The notes: generated from the letters alone by a model not told the origin. A DNA stretch of 64,000 nucleotides from Streptomyces sp. CNH099 (GCA_000514715.1 AZWL01000004.1:248001-312000); one strand, 5' to 3'. Shown: positions 17,787-26,740, numbered from the stretch's first letter. Made by a program: numbers and translations.

Positions 17787-17815
17787 GCCCGGGGCGTCGG
17801 CGGCGCGCCCCGGGC
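17787..17815 (+). terminator. Terminator after parC
   Basis: Perfect 10-bp stem GCCCGGGGCG / CGCCCCGGGC with a 9-base loop, 10 bases after the parC stop. Confidence 0.75.
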
Positions 17816-17873
17816 GGGCGGCGCGACCTGTTTCGCTGGACCGGGTGGTCACCGGCTGCCAGCGTGGGACCCC

Positions 17874-18827
17874 ATGAGGATTCCGACCGTCACCGACGCC
17901 CTGCGCGCCCGCCGGCTCATCCGCGACGCGCTGCCGCCGACCCCGCTGTGGTCGTACCCCGCGCTGGCCCGCGGGCCGGCCGCGGCCGTGTTCGTCAAGC
18001 ACGAGAACACCCAGCCGACGGGCGCGTTCAAGGTACGCGGCGGCCTCGCCCTGCTCGCCTCGATGACGGCCGAGGAGCGCGCCCGCGGCATCGTGGGCTA
18101 CTCCACGGGCAACCACGCCCAGTCCCTCGCCTACGCCGCCGCCCGGCACGGGGCGCCGTGCACGATCGTGATGCCGGAACGCCCCAACCCGGGCAAGGCG
18201 CGCGCCGTCACCGCCCTCGGCGCGGAGCTGATCGAGCACGGCGCGACGTTCGACGAGGCCCGCCCGTACGCCGGGCGGCTGGCCGCCGAGCGCGGCGCCC
18301 GGCTGGTGAGCGCCGCGGACGAGCCGGAGATCGTCGCCGGCGTGGCCACCGCGTATCTGGAGCTGTTCGAGCAGGCGCCGGACCTGGACGCGGTGCTCGT
18401 CCCGGTCGGCGGCGGCAGCGGCGCCGCCGCCGCGTGCCTGGTGGCCGCGGCCGTCGCCCCGGACTGCCGGGTGGTCGCGGTGCAGTCCGCGGCCTCCCCG
18501 GCGGCGTACGAGTCGTGGCGCGCGGGCCGCCTCGTGGAGCGGCCCAACCGCACCACCGCCGAGGGGCTGGCCACCGGCACCGGCTTCGCCCTGCCGCAGG
18601 CGCTGATGCGCGCCGGGCTCGCGGACTTCCTCCTGGTCGACGACGGGGACATCGCCCGCGCCCAGGGCAGCCTGATGCGCGACGCGCACACCCTGGCCGA
18701 GGGCGCGGGCGCCGCGGCGTACGCGGCGCTGCACGCGCACCCGGACGCCTTCGCGGGGCAGCGCGTCGCGGTCATCTGTACGGGAGGGAACGCCCAGGAA
18801 GCAGAAATCGCCAGGGCTATCGCCTGA
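17874..18827 (+). CDS. PLP-dependent threonine/serine dehydratase
   Basis: 317 residues, fold type II PLP enzyme. Lys53 in TGAFKVRG forms the Schiff base, and the phosphate loop is VPVGGGSGAA near residue 180. It should deaminate L-threonine (or L-serine) to the 2-oxo acid and ammonia. It has no C-terminal ACT regulatory domain, so it resembles the short catabolic (TdcB-like) or racemase-like members rather than the isoleucine-regulated IlvA. It is the only gene between parC and the decayed DUF485 gene. The in vivo substrate is not certain. Confidence 0.87.
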   Translation: MRIPTVTDALRARRLIRDALPPTPLWSYPALARGPAAAVFVKHENTQPTGAFKVRGGLALLASMTAEERARGIVGYSTGNHAQSLAYAAARHGAPCTIVMPERPNPGKARAVTALGAELIEHGATFDEARPYAGRLAAERGARLVSAADEPEIVAGVATAYLELFEQAPDLDAVLVPVGGGSGAAAACLVAAAVAPDCRVVAVQSAASPAAYESWRAGRLVERPNRTTAEGLATGTGFALPQALMRAGLADFLLVDDGDIARAQGSLMRDAHTLAEGAGAAAYAALHAHPDAFAGQRVAVICTGGNAQEAEIARAIA

Positions 18828-18861
18828 AGGTGTGAAGCGCCGGGAATCCCCCGTCTGCGAT

Positions 18862-18911
18862 CTCCTCGCTCTGCCCATTCTGGGCGGGCGGCAACCCCGC
18901 CGAGCGAGGAG
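18862..18911 (+). promoter_or_regulatory. Inverted repeat covering the ribosome site of the DUF485 remnant
   Basis: CTCCTCGCTC (18862-18871) is perfectly complementary to GAGCGAGGAG (18902-18911), and an inner GCCC-ATTCT-GGGC hairpin sits between them. The right arm contains the GAGGAG ribosome-binding sequence of the pseudogene. It could be a terminator for the threonine dehydratase gene or a translational control hairpin. Confidence 0.5.
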
Positions 18912-18919
18912 AGCTCCCG

Positions 18920-19340
18920 GTGAACACCCCCCGGGGGCCCGAAGGGGCCCCGGCAGCCCCGCCCCGCGCCCCCTGGCCGGACCGGCCGGACTGGTCCGGC
19001 CGGCCGACGTGCCCCCGCCGGCCGCCGGGACGGGCGCCGAGGCCGGCACCGGGACCGGGTCCGAGGTTGACGGCGACGTGTACCTCGCGGTCCACGCAGC
19101 CTGTCGTACGTCGTCGCCGCCACCGTCGCCCCCGAGCTGACGGGCCGCCAGGTCGCCGGCCCGGTCAACGTCGCGCTGCTCGCCGGCCTCGGCCGGTTCG
19201 CCACCACCTCCTGCTCACCTGGGCGTACGCCCGGCACGCCCGGCTGCACCGCGACCCGGCGGCGCTCGACCCGCGCTGGGACATCGCCATGCGCACCCGC
19301 CGCTCCGACGGGTACGTCGGGACCCGCACCGCCGCCCGCT
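18920..19340 (+). pseudogene. Decayed DUF485 membrane protein gene
   Basis: Pieces of one DUF485 protein (small two-helix membrane protein usually encoded before an acetate/solute symporter) lie in three frames. GTG at 18920 with GAGGAG upstream gives the disordered N-terminus; GDVYLAVHAA follows in another frame (to about 19100); LSYVVAATVAPELTGRQVAG ... VALLAGLGRFATT in the third; then LLLTWAYARHARLHRDPAAL back in the first. The family normally has about 26 residues between LAVHA and the WYL-YVV helix start, which are missing. A lost T near 19209 (TTC to TC) causes the last shift. The partner symporter gene is absent. No functional product is expected. Confidence 0.82.
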
Positions 19341-20363
19341 TCAGTGCGCGCGCGGCGTCCCCGCGGCCATGTGCGTCTGCGCCACCGGTACCGCGCCGCA
19401 GCTCGCCGGTGTCGCCGCTGCGGCGGCGCGGGGCGCGACGGGCACGTCCCAGCCGCGGCCGTCGCGGTGCGCGACGGTCACCCGCCAGCCGTCCCCGTCC
19501 CGGTCCCCGCCACCGCCACTGCCACTGCCACTGCCTTCGGTGCGTACGACCGCGAGGGCGTCGGCGCCGTGCTCGCCGGCCGCCCGGCGCACGGCCAGCT
19601 CCGCCGCCTGCCCGGGGCGATCCCAGGTGGAGCGCCCGCGGCAGCCCTCGGGGACGACCAGCCCGGAGGCGAGCGACGCGACGACCTCCTTGACGCCGTG
19701 CGGGGTCATGCGGCCGTAGGCGTAGCCGTGCGGGAGGAGGAGCAGCGTGGGCGAGAAGCGGTGGCCGCCGATGTGGGTGATCTCCCAGGTCTCGGTCCCC
19801 CCGGCGGCGTGCAGGGCGGCGGCGAGGGGGCGGCCGAGGAGCGCGCAGCAGCGGTCGCGCCGGCCGTTGGTGCAGACGAAGACGAGCGGCGGCGCTCCCG
19901 GGGTCTTCCGCGTCTCGCGGGTCCCCCGCGTCTCCCCCGCCTCTCCGGGCCCGGGGGCCCGGTCGCCGTCGTACGGGCCGGCGCCGAGTGCGGCGTCGAA
20001 GCCGGCGTGCTCGCCGCGGCCGAGGGCGGCGAAGTCGAGGTCGGTGAGGCGCGCGGGGTCGCGGACGTCGGTGGCGTGGATCCAGGTGCCGCCGGGGGCG
20101 GTGTGGGCGGCGAGGACGCGGCGGCTGGCGGGGCGGCGGACGTCGGCGTGCCGGCCCGGCCGGCGGATGAGCGCCACGCGCACGCCGCTGCCCTCGGCTC
20201 GCTCCTCCAGCACGCGGCCGACCTCGGGGTCGAGGTGGCTCTGGGTCAGCGCCTCGCTCCCCCACGGGCCGGTCTGCTCGACGAGCAGCCAGGTCGCGGC
20301 GACGGCCGCGGTCCCGGCGAGCGGTTCGGCCAGCTCTCCGGAGGCGGTCGCGCACGTACTCAC
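19341..20363 (-). CDS. Sucrase/ferredoxin-like family protein (thioredoxin-like 2Fe-2S ferredoxin)
   Basis: 340 residues of the Suc_Fer-like family. The thioredoxin-fold part holds the cluster-type motif CTNGRRDRCCALLG (about 175-188) and HIGGHRFSPTLLLLPHGYAYGR downstream, both family signatures. Its likely role is an iron-sulfur electron carrier, possibly linked to siderophore or redox metabolism. The start is a GTG at 20363 without a clear Shine-Dalgarno, so translation may be leaderless. An iron box begins three bases upstream, predicting induction under iron starvation. The C-terminal part has a Gly/Ser run (SGSGSGGGG). Confidence 0.82.
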   Translation of the reverse strand: MSTCATASGELAEPLAGTAAVAATWLLVEQTGPWGSEALTQSHLDPEVGRVLEERAEGSGVRVALIRRPGRHADVRRPASRRVLAAHTAPGGTWIHATDVRDPARLTDLDFAALGRGEHAGFDAALGAGPYDGDRAPGPGEAGETRGTRETRKTPGAPPLVFVCTNGRRDRCCALLGRPLAAALHAAGGTETWEITHIGGHRFSPTLLLLPHGYAYGRMTPHGVKEVVASLASGLVVPEGCRGRSTWDRPGQAAELAVRRAAGEHGADALAVVRTEGSGSGSGGGGDRDGDGWRVTVAHRDGRGWDVPVAPRAAAAATPASCGAVPVAQTHMAAGTPRAH

Positions 20364-20365
20364 GA

Positions 20366-20379
20366 AGGTGAGCCTAACC
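20366..20379 (-). promoter_or_regulatory. Iron box (DmdR/DtxR-type operator) before the sucrase-ferredoxin gene
   Basis: On the minus strand GGTTAGGCTCACCT reproduces 14 contiguous bases of the Streptomyces iron box TTAGGTTAGGCTCACCTAA. It ends three bases before the GTG start codon and overlaps a TAGGCT -10-like hexamer. Fe-loaded DmdR1 would block transcription here. Confidence 0.75.
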
Positions 20380-20499
20380 GTTCCTCAACACCCCGTCCCG
20401 CGCAGCCCGTCCGTCCCGGTGTTCCGGTCGTGTCCCGGGTGCCCCGCGAACCCGCTGCGCGGCCGGGAACGAGGGAATCCGGACCCAACCGCAAACAGC

Positions 20500-20525
20500 T
20501 TGCGCTCCTTGCGCTAATCTTGCGG
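20500..20525 (+). promoter_or_regulatory. Candidate LacI-type operator cluster
   Basis: TTGCG occurs three times (20500, 20509, 20520) just before the lacI-type gene, and related TTGCAA (about 21559) and ATTGCGG (about 21579) lie before the binding-protein gene. Many Streptomyces LacI-family operators are CTTGCA/TGCAAG-like. The assignment to the adjacent regulator is inference. Confidence 0.4.
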
Positions 20526-20527
20526 TC

Positions 20528-21532
20528 ATGACTCGACGACTTGCTGAGGTTGCCAAGAAGGTGGGGGTCTCCGAGGCCACCGTCAGCCGCGTGCTGAACG
20601 GAAAGCCCGGGGTGTCGGAGGCGACCCGGCAGGCCGTGCTGTCGGCCCTCGACGTGCTCGGCTACGAACGGCCCACGCAGCTGCGCGGCGAGCGCGCCCG
20701 GCTGGTCGGGCTGGTGCTGCCCGAGCTGCAGAACCCGATCTTCCCCGCGCTCGGGGAGGTGGTCGGCGGCGCGCTGGCCCAGCTGGGCCTGACCCCGGTG
20801 CTGTGCACGCAGACGAAGAACGGCGTCTCCGAGGCCGCGTACGTGGACCTGCTGCTGCAGCAGCAGGTCTCCGGGGTGGTGTTCGCCGGCGGCCAGTACG
20901 CGCAGTCCGCCGCGCCGCACGAGCACTACCGCAGGCTCGCCGAGCGGCGCATCCCGGTGGTGCTGATCAACGCGGCCATCGAGGACCTGGGCTTCCCCCG
21001 GGTCTCCTGCGACGACGCCGTCGCCGTCGAGCAGGCGTGGCGGCACCTGGCCTCGCTCGGGCACCGCCGGATCGGCCTGCTGCTGGGCCCCGGGGACCAC
21101 GTGCCGTCGGCCCGCAAGCTGGCCGCCGCCGAGGAGCTGGCGCGGCAGACGGGGCTGGAGCTGCCGCCGGCCCGGGTGGCGCGCGCGCAGTACTCGCTGG
21201 AGAGCGGCCAGGCGGCCGCGTCGCGGATGCTCGACGACGACGTCACCGGATTCGTGTGCGCCAGCGACCCGCTCGCGCTCGGGGTGATCAGGGCGGTGCG
21301 GCGGCGCGGCCTGGACGTGCCGGACGACGTCTCGGTGGTGGGGTACGACGACTCGGCGTTCATGAACTGCACGTCGCCGCCGCTGACCACGGTGCGGCAG
21401 CCGATCGAGTCGATGGGCCGGGCGGCGGTCGAGCTGCTGTCGGCGCAGATCGGCGGCGCCCCGGTGGCCGCCGACGAGCTGCTGTTCGAGCCGGAGTTGG
21501 TGGTGCGCGGCTCCACCGGCCCCGCACGGTGA
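20528..21532 (+). CDS. LacI-family transcriptional regulator of the adjacent sugar locus
   Basis: 334 residues. The N-terminal HTH (RRLAEVAKKVGVSEATVSRVLNGKPGVSEATR) with hinge helix is followed by a periplasmic-binding-like effector domain (LVGLVLPELQNPIFPALGEV ... SVVGYDDSAFMNCTSPPLTTVRQP). Family knowledge: it should repress the downstream ABC-transporter and glycosidase genes and release on binding the imported sugar. It reads in the same direction as them, 137 bases ahead of the binding-protein gene. A GGTGAAG-GAT-CTTCACC palindrome overlaps its stop codon. Confidence 0.9.
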   Translation: MTRRLAEVAKKVGVSEATVSRVLNGKPGVSEATRQAVLSALDVLGYERPTQLRGERARLVGLVLPELQNPIFPALGEVVGGALAQLGLTPVLCTQTKNGVSEAAYVDLLLQQQVSGVVFAGGQYAQSAAPHEHYRRLAERRIPVVLINAAIEDLGFPRVSCDDAVAVEQAWRHLASLGHRRIGLLLGPGDHVPSARKLAAAEELARQTGLELPPARVARAQYSLESGQAAASRMLDDDVTGFVCASDPLALGVIRAVRRRGLDVPDDVSVVGYDDSAFMNCTSPPLTTVRQPIESMGRAAVELLSAQIGGAPVAADELLFEPELVVRGSTGPAR

Positions 21533-21669
21533 AGGATCTTCACCTTCCAGTCTCATTCTTGCAACTTCTGCGCGGCATATTGCGGAGTCCTGTCGACGGT
21601 GATTGAGTGTGGCCCGCCACGGCAGCGTGCAGCCGTGGTTTCCCGCTCATGCCCAGAGGGGTCACCGAG

Positions 21670-23064
21670 ATGAAACAGACCGGGTTCCGCCGTACCAGCG
21701 CCGCCTTCGCACTCAGCGCCGTCCTGGCGCTGGTCGCCGCATGCGGCACCTCCAGCTCCGACGAGGGCGGGGACGAGGCGGCCGATCCGGCCGACGCCGC
21801 CGCCCCGCTGGACCCGGAGACCGAGGTCACCCTGACGATCGACTGCATGCCGCCGGCGGCCGAGAAGGCCGAGCTGAAGGAGTGGAACGAGGACGTCGAG
21901 GCGTTCAACAAGAAGTACCCGAACGTCACGATCGAGGGAAAGCAGACCGACCCCTGCCTGGAGCCGCCGCGGTTCACCGCCATGCTCAAGGCCAAGTCGC
22001 AGCCGGACGCCTTCTACACGTACTTCACCGACCTGCAGCAGGTGCTGGACAACGACGGCGCCGCGGACATCAGCGCGTACGTCAACGACGAGACCGTCCC
22101 GGCGCTGAAGGACATCGACCCGCAGGTCCTCGACGTGCTCAGAGAGGACGGCAAGCTCTACGGGCTGCCGACCAGCAACTACACCATGGGCCTGCTGATC
22201 AACCGCAAGCTCTTCGAGCAGGCCGGCCTCGACCCCGACAGTCCGCCGACGTCCTGGGACGAGGTGCGTACGGCCGCGAAGGCCATCTCCGGCCTCGGCG
22301 ACGGCGTCAGCGGCTTCGGCGAGTACAGCGCCGGCAACAACGGCGGCTGGCACTTCACCGCCGCCATGTACGGCCTCGGCGGCGACATCGTCTCCGACGA
22401 CACCACGAAGGCCGCGTTCAACGACGAGACCGGCCTGGAGTACGTCGAGAACCTCCACGCGATGCGCTGGGAGGACGACAGCATGGGCAAGACCCAGCTG
22501 CTCAAGTGGGGCGACCTGCAGAAGCAGATGGCGTCCGGCAAGCTCGGCATGTTCCTCGCCGCACCCGACGACATCACGTACATGGTCCAGCAGCTCGGCG
22601 GCGACTACGCCGACTACGGCATGGGCCCCATGCCCGGCGGCCAGGCCACCCTCTTCGGCGGCAACGACTACCTCATCAAGAAGGGCAGCTCGCACGACCA
22701 GATCAAGGCCGCCATCGCCTGGCTGAACTTCAAGTTCCTCACCCCCGGCACGGGCCAGTTCGACTGGGCGCGTACGAAGGCCGACGGGCTGCCCGTCGGG
22801 CTGCCGCAGCCGGACTTCTGGACCGGCGAGAGCAAGCGCAAGGACGACGAGCTGCGCGCCGAGCACTCCACGATGCCGGTGGAGAACTTCCGGCCGTTCC
22901 GCGAGAACCCCGTCCCCGGCCGCGCCGAGCCGCCCAAGGCCCAGGAGATCTACAAGGTCCTCGACACGGTGATGTCGGGCGTGCTCACCAACGAGGACGC
23001 CGACCCGGCCGAGCTGCTCGACACCGCGGAGGACCAGGTCAACCAGGTCCTGGCGAACCAGTAG
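21670..23064 (+). CDS. Sugar ABC transporter substrate-binding lipoprotein
   Basis: 464 residues from MKQTGFRRTS at 21670 (AGAGGGG upstream). The lipoprotein signal has lipobox LVAAC with Cys25, so it is anchored to the outer face of the membrane. The mature part is a family 1-type solute-binding protein (VTLTIDCMPP, FNKKYPNVTIEGKQT, NYTMGLLINRKLFEQAGLD, PTSWDEVRTAAKAI). It should capture an oligosaccharide for the two permeases encoded right after. The ligand is probably the product of the glycosidases in this locus. Confidence 0.9.
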   Translation: MKQTGFRRTSAAFALSAVLALVAACGTSSSDEGGDEAADPADAAAPLDPETEVTLTIDCMPPAAEKAELKEWNEDVEAFNKKYPNVTIEGKQTDPCLEPPRFTAMLKAKSQPDAFYTYFTDLQQVLDNDGAADISAYVNDETVPALKDIDPQVLDVLREDGKLYGLPTSNYTMGLLINRKLFEQAGLDPDSPPTSWDEVRTAAKAISGLGDGVSGFGEYSAGNNGGWHFTAAMYGLGGDIVSDDTTKAAFNDETGLEYVENLHAMRWEDDSMGKTQLLKWGDLQKQMASGKLGMFLAAPDDITYMVQQLGGDYADYGMGPMPGGQATLFGGNDYLIKKGSSHDQIKAAIAWLNFKFLTPGTGQFDWARTKADGLPVGLPQPDFWTGESKRKDDELRAEHSTMPVENFRPFRENPVPGRAEPPKAQEIYKVLDTVMSGVLTNEDADPAELLDTAEDQVNQVLANQ

Positions 23065-23066
23065 CC

Positions 23067-24017
23067 ATGGCGGCGCCCACCATGTCCCGGCCGGCCGCCC
23101 CGTCCGCGGGGCGGCCCGCCGGCCACCGGCGCCCCCGCCGCGGGGAGTTCGCCCGCGCGCTGCGCCGCAACCTGACCGCCCACGGCTTCCTCATCGGCGC
23201 CGTGCTCTGCTTCTCGCTCTTCTCCTGGTATCCGATGGTCCGGGAGTTCATCCTGGCCTTCCAGAAGAACGAGGACGGCGAGACCGTCTGGGCGGGCTGG
23301 TCGAACATCAGCTACATCTTCAACGACCCCGCCTTCTGGGACGCGTGGCGCAACACCTTCCTCTTCACCGGGCTGGCGCTGCTCCTCGGCTTCGCCGTGC
23401 CGTTCGCGGTGGCGATCGTGCTCAACGAGTTCCGGCACGGCCGCGCGTACCTGCGGATCCTGGTGTACCTGCCGGTGATGCTGCCGCCGGTCGCGTCCGT
23501 GCTGCTGTTCAAGTACTTCTACGACCCGGGCCACGGGCTCTTCAACCGCGTCCTGGAGGCCTTCGGCCTGCCCGCACAGGACTGGCTGCAGTCCAGCGAC
23601 ACCGCGATGCTGTCCGTGGTCATCGCCGCGACGTGGATGAACATGGGCGCGGCCACGCTGATCTACCTGGCCGCACTGCAGGGCATCCCGGGCGAGCTGT
23701 ACGAGGCGGCGGAGCTGGACGGTGCCGGGCTGTTCCGCAAGATCTGGCACGTGACCATCCCGCAGACCCGGCTGATCCTGTCGCTGATGCTGCTGATGCA
23801 GATCATCGCCACCATGCAGGTCTTCGTGGAGCCGTTCCTGCTCACCGGCGGCGCCGGCCCGGAGAACTCGACGCTGACCGTCGTCCAGCTCATCTACCAG
23901 TACGCCTTCACCTTCAACAACTACGGCAGCGCCGCGGCCCTCGGGGTCGTGCTCATGCTGGTGCTGGCCGTCTTCTCCGCCGTGTACGTCCGCCTCGACC
24001 GCGGCAGCGAAGACTGA
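23067..24017 (+). CDS. Sugar ABC transporter permease (MalF-like)
   Basis: 316 residues with six predicted membrane segments (first: GFLIGAVLCFSLFSWYP). The coupling loop EAAELDGAGLFRKIWHVTIPQ is the EAA motif that meets the ATPase. The start ATG lies two bases after the stop of the binding-protein gene. No ATPase gene is in the locus; Streptomyces sugar importers of this class commonly share the ATPase MsiK, so that is the likely energiser. Confidence 0.9.
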   Translation: MAAPTMSRPAAPSAGRPAGHRRPRRGEFARALRRNLTAHGFLIGAVLCFSLFSWYPMVREFILAFQKNEDGETVWAGWSNISYIFNDPAFWDAWRNTFLFTGLALLLGFAVPFAVAIVLNEFRHGRAYLRILVYLPVMLPPVASVLLFKYFYDPGHGLFNRVLEAFGLPAQDWLQSSDTAMLSVVIAATWMNMGAATLIYLAALQGIPGELYEAAELDGAGLFRKIWHVTIPQTRLILSLMLLMQIIATMQVFVEPFLLTGGAGPENSTLTVVQLIYQYAFTFNNYGSAAALGVVLMLVLAVFSAVYVRLDRGSED

Positions 24018-24035
24018 GAGCCGGGAGAACTTCCG

Positions 24036-24917
24036 ATGGCCGAATCGCAAAGGACGCTGATCTCGCCGGCGGCGCTGGCCAGGCCGCGCGGGAAGGTCCT
24101 GTACTGGACCGCGTTCGCCCTGGTGATGCTGGTCTTCACGCTGGTGTTCATCGGGCCGCTGTACTGGATGGTGACCAGCGGGCTCAAGACCACCCAGGAG
24201 TTCGCGCAGACACCGCCGACGCTCGTACCGGGCGAGGTGCAGCCGGACAACTACTCCGAGGCGTGGAACGTGCTGGACCTCGCCCGGCTGCTCCTCAACA
24301 CCTGCGTGTACGCCTTCGGCGCGCTGGCCTTCCAGCTCGTCTTCGACGTGGCCGCGGCGTACTCGCTGTCCAAGCTCCGCCCCGTGCTGGGCAAGGTCAT
24401 CCTCGGCGCGATGCTCGCGACGCTGATGATCCCGGCGACGGTCCTCGTCGTACCGCAGTACCTCACCGTGCTCGACGTGCCGCTGGTGGACCGCAACCTC
24501 ATCAACTCGCCGTGGGTGATCTGGCTGCCGTCGGTCACCAACGCCTTCAACATCTTCCTGCTCAAACGCTTCTTCGACTCCATCCCCCGGGAGCTGATGG
24601 ACGCCGCCGCCATGGACGGCGCCTCGCCGATGCGCACCCTGCGGTCCATCGTGCTGCCGATGTCCCGGCCGATCCTCGGCGTCGTCTCGATCTTCGCGGT
24701 CGTCGCCGTGTGGAAGGACTTCCTCTGGCCGATGCTCACCCTGCCCGACCCGTCGAAGCAGACACTCAACGTCGGCATCTACTCGCTGGCCGCGAGCGTG
24801 CCCGAGAACCAGCTCATCGCCGCGCTCGCCATCGCCTCCATACCCACGTTGGTGATCTTCCTCGTCTTCCAGCGCAACATCATGCACGGCCTGACCGCCG
24901 GCAGCCTCAAGGGCTGA
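24036..24917 (+). CDS. Sugar ABC transporter permease (MalG-like)
   Basis: 293 residues, six membrane segments, with the EAA-type loop ELMDAAAMDGASPMRTLRSIVLPMSRP. It forms the heterodimeric channel with the preceding permease, 18 bases upstream. The N-terminal segment KVLYWTAFALVMLVFTLVFIGPLYWM is the first helix. Part of the same transcript as the binding protein and the downstream GH13 gene. Confidence 0.9.
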   Translation: MAESQRTLISPAALARPRGKVLYWTAFALVMLVFTLVFIGPLYWMVTSGLKTTQEFAQTPPTLVPGEVQPDNYSEAWNVLDLARLLLNTCVYAFGALAFQLVFDVAAAYSLSKLRPVLGKVILGAMLATLMIPATVLVVPQYLTVLDVPLVDRNLINSPWVIWLPSVTNAFNIFLLKRFFDSIPRELMDAAAMDGASPMRTLRSIVLPMSRPILGVVSIFAVVAVWKDFLWPMLTLPDPSKQTLNVGIYSLAASVPENQLIAALAIASIPTLVIFLVFQRNIMHGLTAGSLKG

Positions 24918-24955
24918 CGGGAAGGGCCCTCTTCCTGATCCAGTAGGGATTTCCT

Positions 24956-26629
24956 GTGAGGGATTCAGTGTCGGATACCAGCTGGTGGCGCGACGCCGCC
25001 ATCTACCAGGTCTACGTACGCAGCTTCGCCGACGGCGACGGCGACGGCACCGGCGACCTCGCCGGGGTCCGAGCCCGGCTGCCGTACCTCGCCGAGCTGG
25101 GCGTGGACGCCGTCTGGTTCACCCCGTGGTACGTCTCGCCGATGGCCGACGGCGGCTACGACGTCGCCGACTACCGGGCCGTCGACCCGGCGTTCGGCAC
25201 CCTCGACAAGGCCGAGAAGCTGATCGCCGAGGCCCGCGCCCTCGGTATCCGCACGATCGTCGACATCGTGCCCAACCACGTCTCCGACGCCCACCCCTGG
25301 TTCCGCGCCGCGCTGGCCGCCGGGCCCGGCAGCCCCGAGCGCGAGCTGTTCCACTTCCGCCCCGGCCGCGGCCCGGACGGCGAGCTGCCGCCGAACAACT
25401 GGCCCTCGCAGTTCAACGGCGAGAGCTGGACCCGGCACGCCGACGGCGACTGGTACCTCCACCTGTTCTCCGAGCGGCAGCCGGACCTCAACTGGGCCCA
25501 CCCGGCGGTGCGCCGCGAGCACGAGGACGTGCTGCGCTTCTGGTTCGAGCGCGGTGCGGCCGGCGTACGCATCGACTCCGCCGCCCTGCTCGCCAAGGAC
25601 CCCGACCTGCCCGACTGGGACGAGGACGACCCGCGCGGCGCGCCCAGCCCGTACGTCGACCGCGACGAGCTGCACGGGATCTACCGCTCCTGGCGGGCCA
25701 TCGCCGACGCGTACGACGGCGTGCTCATCGGCGAGCTGTGGGTGCCCGAGCCGGAGCGCTTCTCCCGCTACCTGCGCCCGGACGAGCTGCACACCGCGTT
25801 CAACTTCGACTTCCTCGCCCGCCCCTGGGACGCCGCCGAGCTGCGCGCGTCCATCGACACCACGCTGGCGTACCACGCGCCGGTCGGCGCGCCCGCGACC
25901 TGGGTGCTGTGCAACCACGACGTGACCCGCACGGTGACCCGCTACGGCCGGGACGACGCCGACCCGGGCACCGGCTTCGACTTCGCCGCCAAGCGCTTCG
26001 GCACCCCGACCGACCCCGTGCGCGGCACCCGCAGGGCGCGCGCCGCGGCGCTGCTCTCGCTCGCCCTGCCCGGCTCCGTCTATCTGTACCAGGGCGAGGA
26101 GCTGGGCCTGCCGGAGGCGGACGTGCCGCGGGACCGCATCGTCGACCCGATGCACTTCCGCTCCGAGGGACGCGACCCGGGCCGGGACGGCTGCCGGGTA
26201 CCGCTGCCGTGGCGGCCGGGCGGGCCGGCGTACGGGTTCAGCGACCCGGCGGATGCGGGCGGCGGCGCCGGCGGGGCAGGCGGGTCCGGCGACGGGGCCG
26301 CCCCGGCCGAGCCGTGGCTGCCGCAGCCACCGGGCTGGGGCACGTACGCCGTCGAACGCCAGGAGGACGACCCGCGCTCGATGCTGCACCTGTACCGGGA
26401 GGCGCTGCGGCTGCGCCGCGGCGAGCCGGCGCTCGGCGACGGGCCGATGCGCTGGCTCGACGCCCCCGGCGGCGTGCTGTCCTTCGCCCGCTCCGACGAC
26501 TTCGTCTGCGTCGTCAACCTCGCCGCGGAGCCCGCGCCGCTCCCGGCCCACCGTGCCGTCCTGATCGGCAGCGGCCCCCTGGACGAGGGGCGGCTGCCGC
26601 AGGACACGGCGGTCTGGCTGCGCACCTAG
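24956..26629 (+). CDS. GH13 alpha-glucosidase (oligo-1,6-glucosidase-like)
   Basis: 557 residues, cytoplasmic (no signal). (Beta/alpha)8 amylase fold with region I DIVPNHVSD, region II GVRIDSAAL (nucleophile Asp207), region III LIGELWV (acid/base Glu260) and region IV CNHDVTR (Asp322). The N-terminus WWRDAAIYQVYVRSFADGDGDGTGDL is typical of exo-acting alpha-glucosidases. A low-complexity Gly/Ala insert lies near 430-450. The GTG start at 24956 has AGGGA six bases upstream. It should release glucose from the imported oligosaccharide. Linkage specificity cannot be read reliably. Confidence 0.9.
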   Translation: MRDSVSDTSWWRDAAIYQVYVRSFADGDGDGTGDLAGVRARLPYLAELGVDAVWFTPWYVSPMADGGYDVADYRAVDPAFGTLDKAEKLIAEARALGIRTIVDIVPNHVSDAHPWFRAALAAGPGSPERELFHFRPGRGPDGELPPNNWPSQFNGESWTRHADGDWYLHLFSERQPDLNWAHPAVRREHEDVLRFWFERGAAGVRIDSAALLAKDPDLPDWDEDDPRGAPSPYVDRDELHGIYRSWRAIADAYDGVLIGELWVPEPERFSRYLRPDELHTAFNFDFLARPWDAAELRASIDTTLAYHAPVGAPATWVLCNHDVTRTVTRYGRDDADPGTGFDFAAKRFGTPTDPVRGTRRARAAALLSLALPGSVYLYQGEELGLPEADVPRDRIVDPMHFRSEGRDPGRDGCRVPLPWRPGGPAYGFSDPADAGGGAGGAGGSGDGAAPAEPWLPQPPGWGTYAVERQEDDPRSMLHLYREALRLRRGEPALGDGPMRWLDAPGGVLSFARSDDFVCVVNLAAEPAPLPAHRAVLIGSGPLDEGRLPQDTAVWLRT

Positions 26630-26740
26630 GCCGCCGCACCCGGCACCGCGCACCTCCGCACACGGCACAGGTCCACTCGTCCGGGCGCCCGGCCCGCCCC
26701 GCGGGCCGGGCGCCCGCCCCCAGGAGAGAGGAGCACCACC

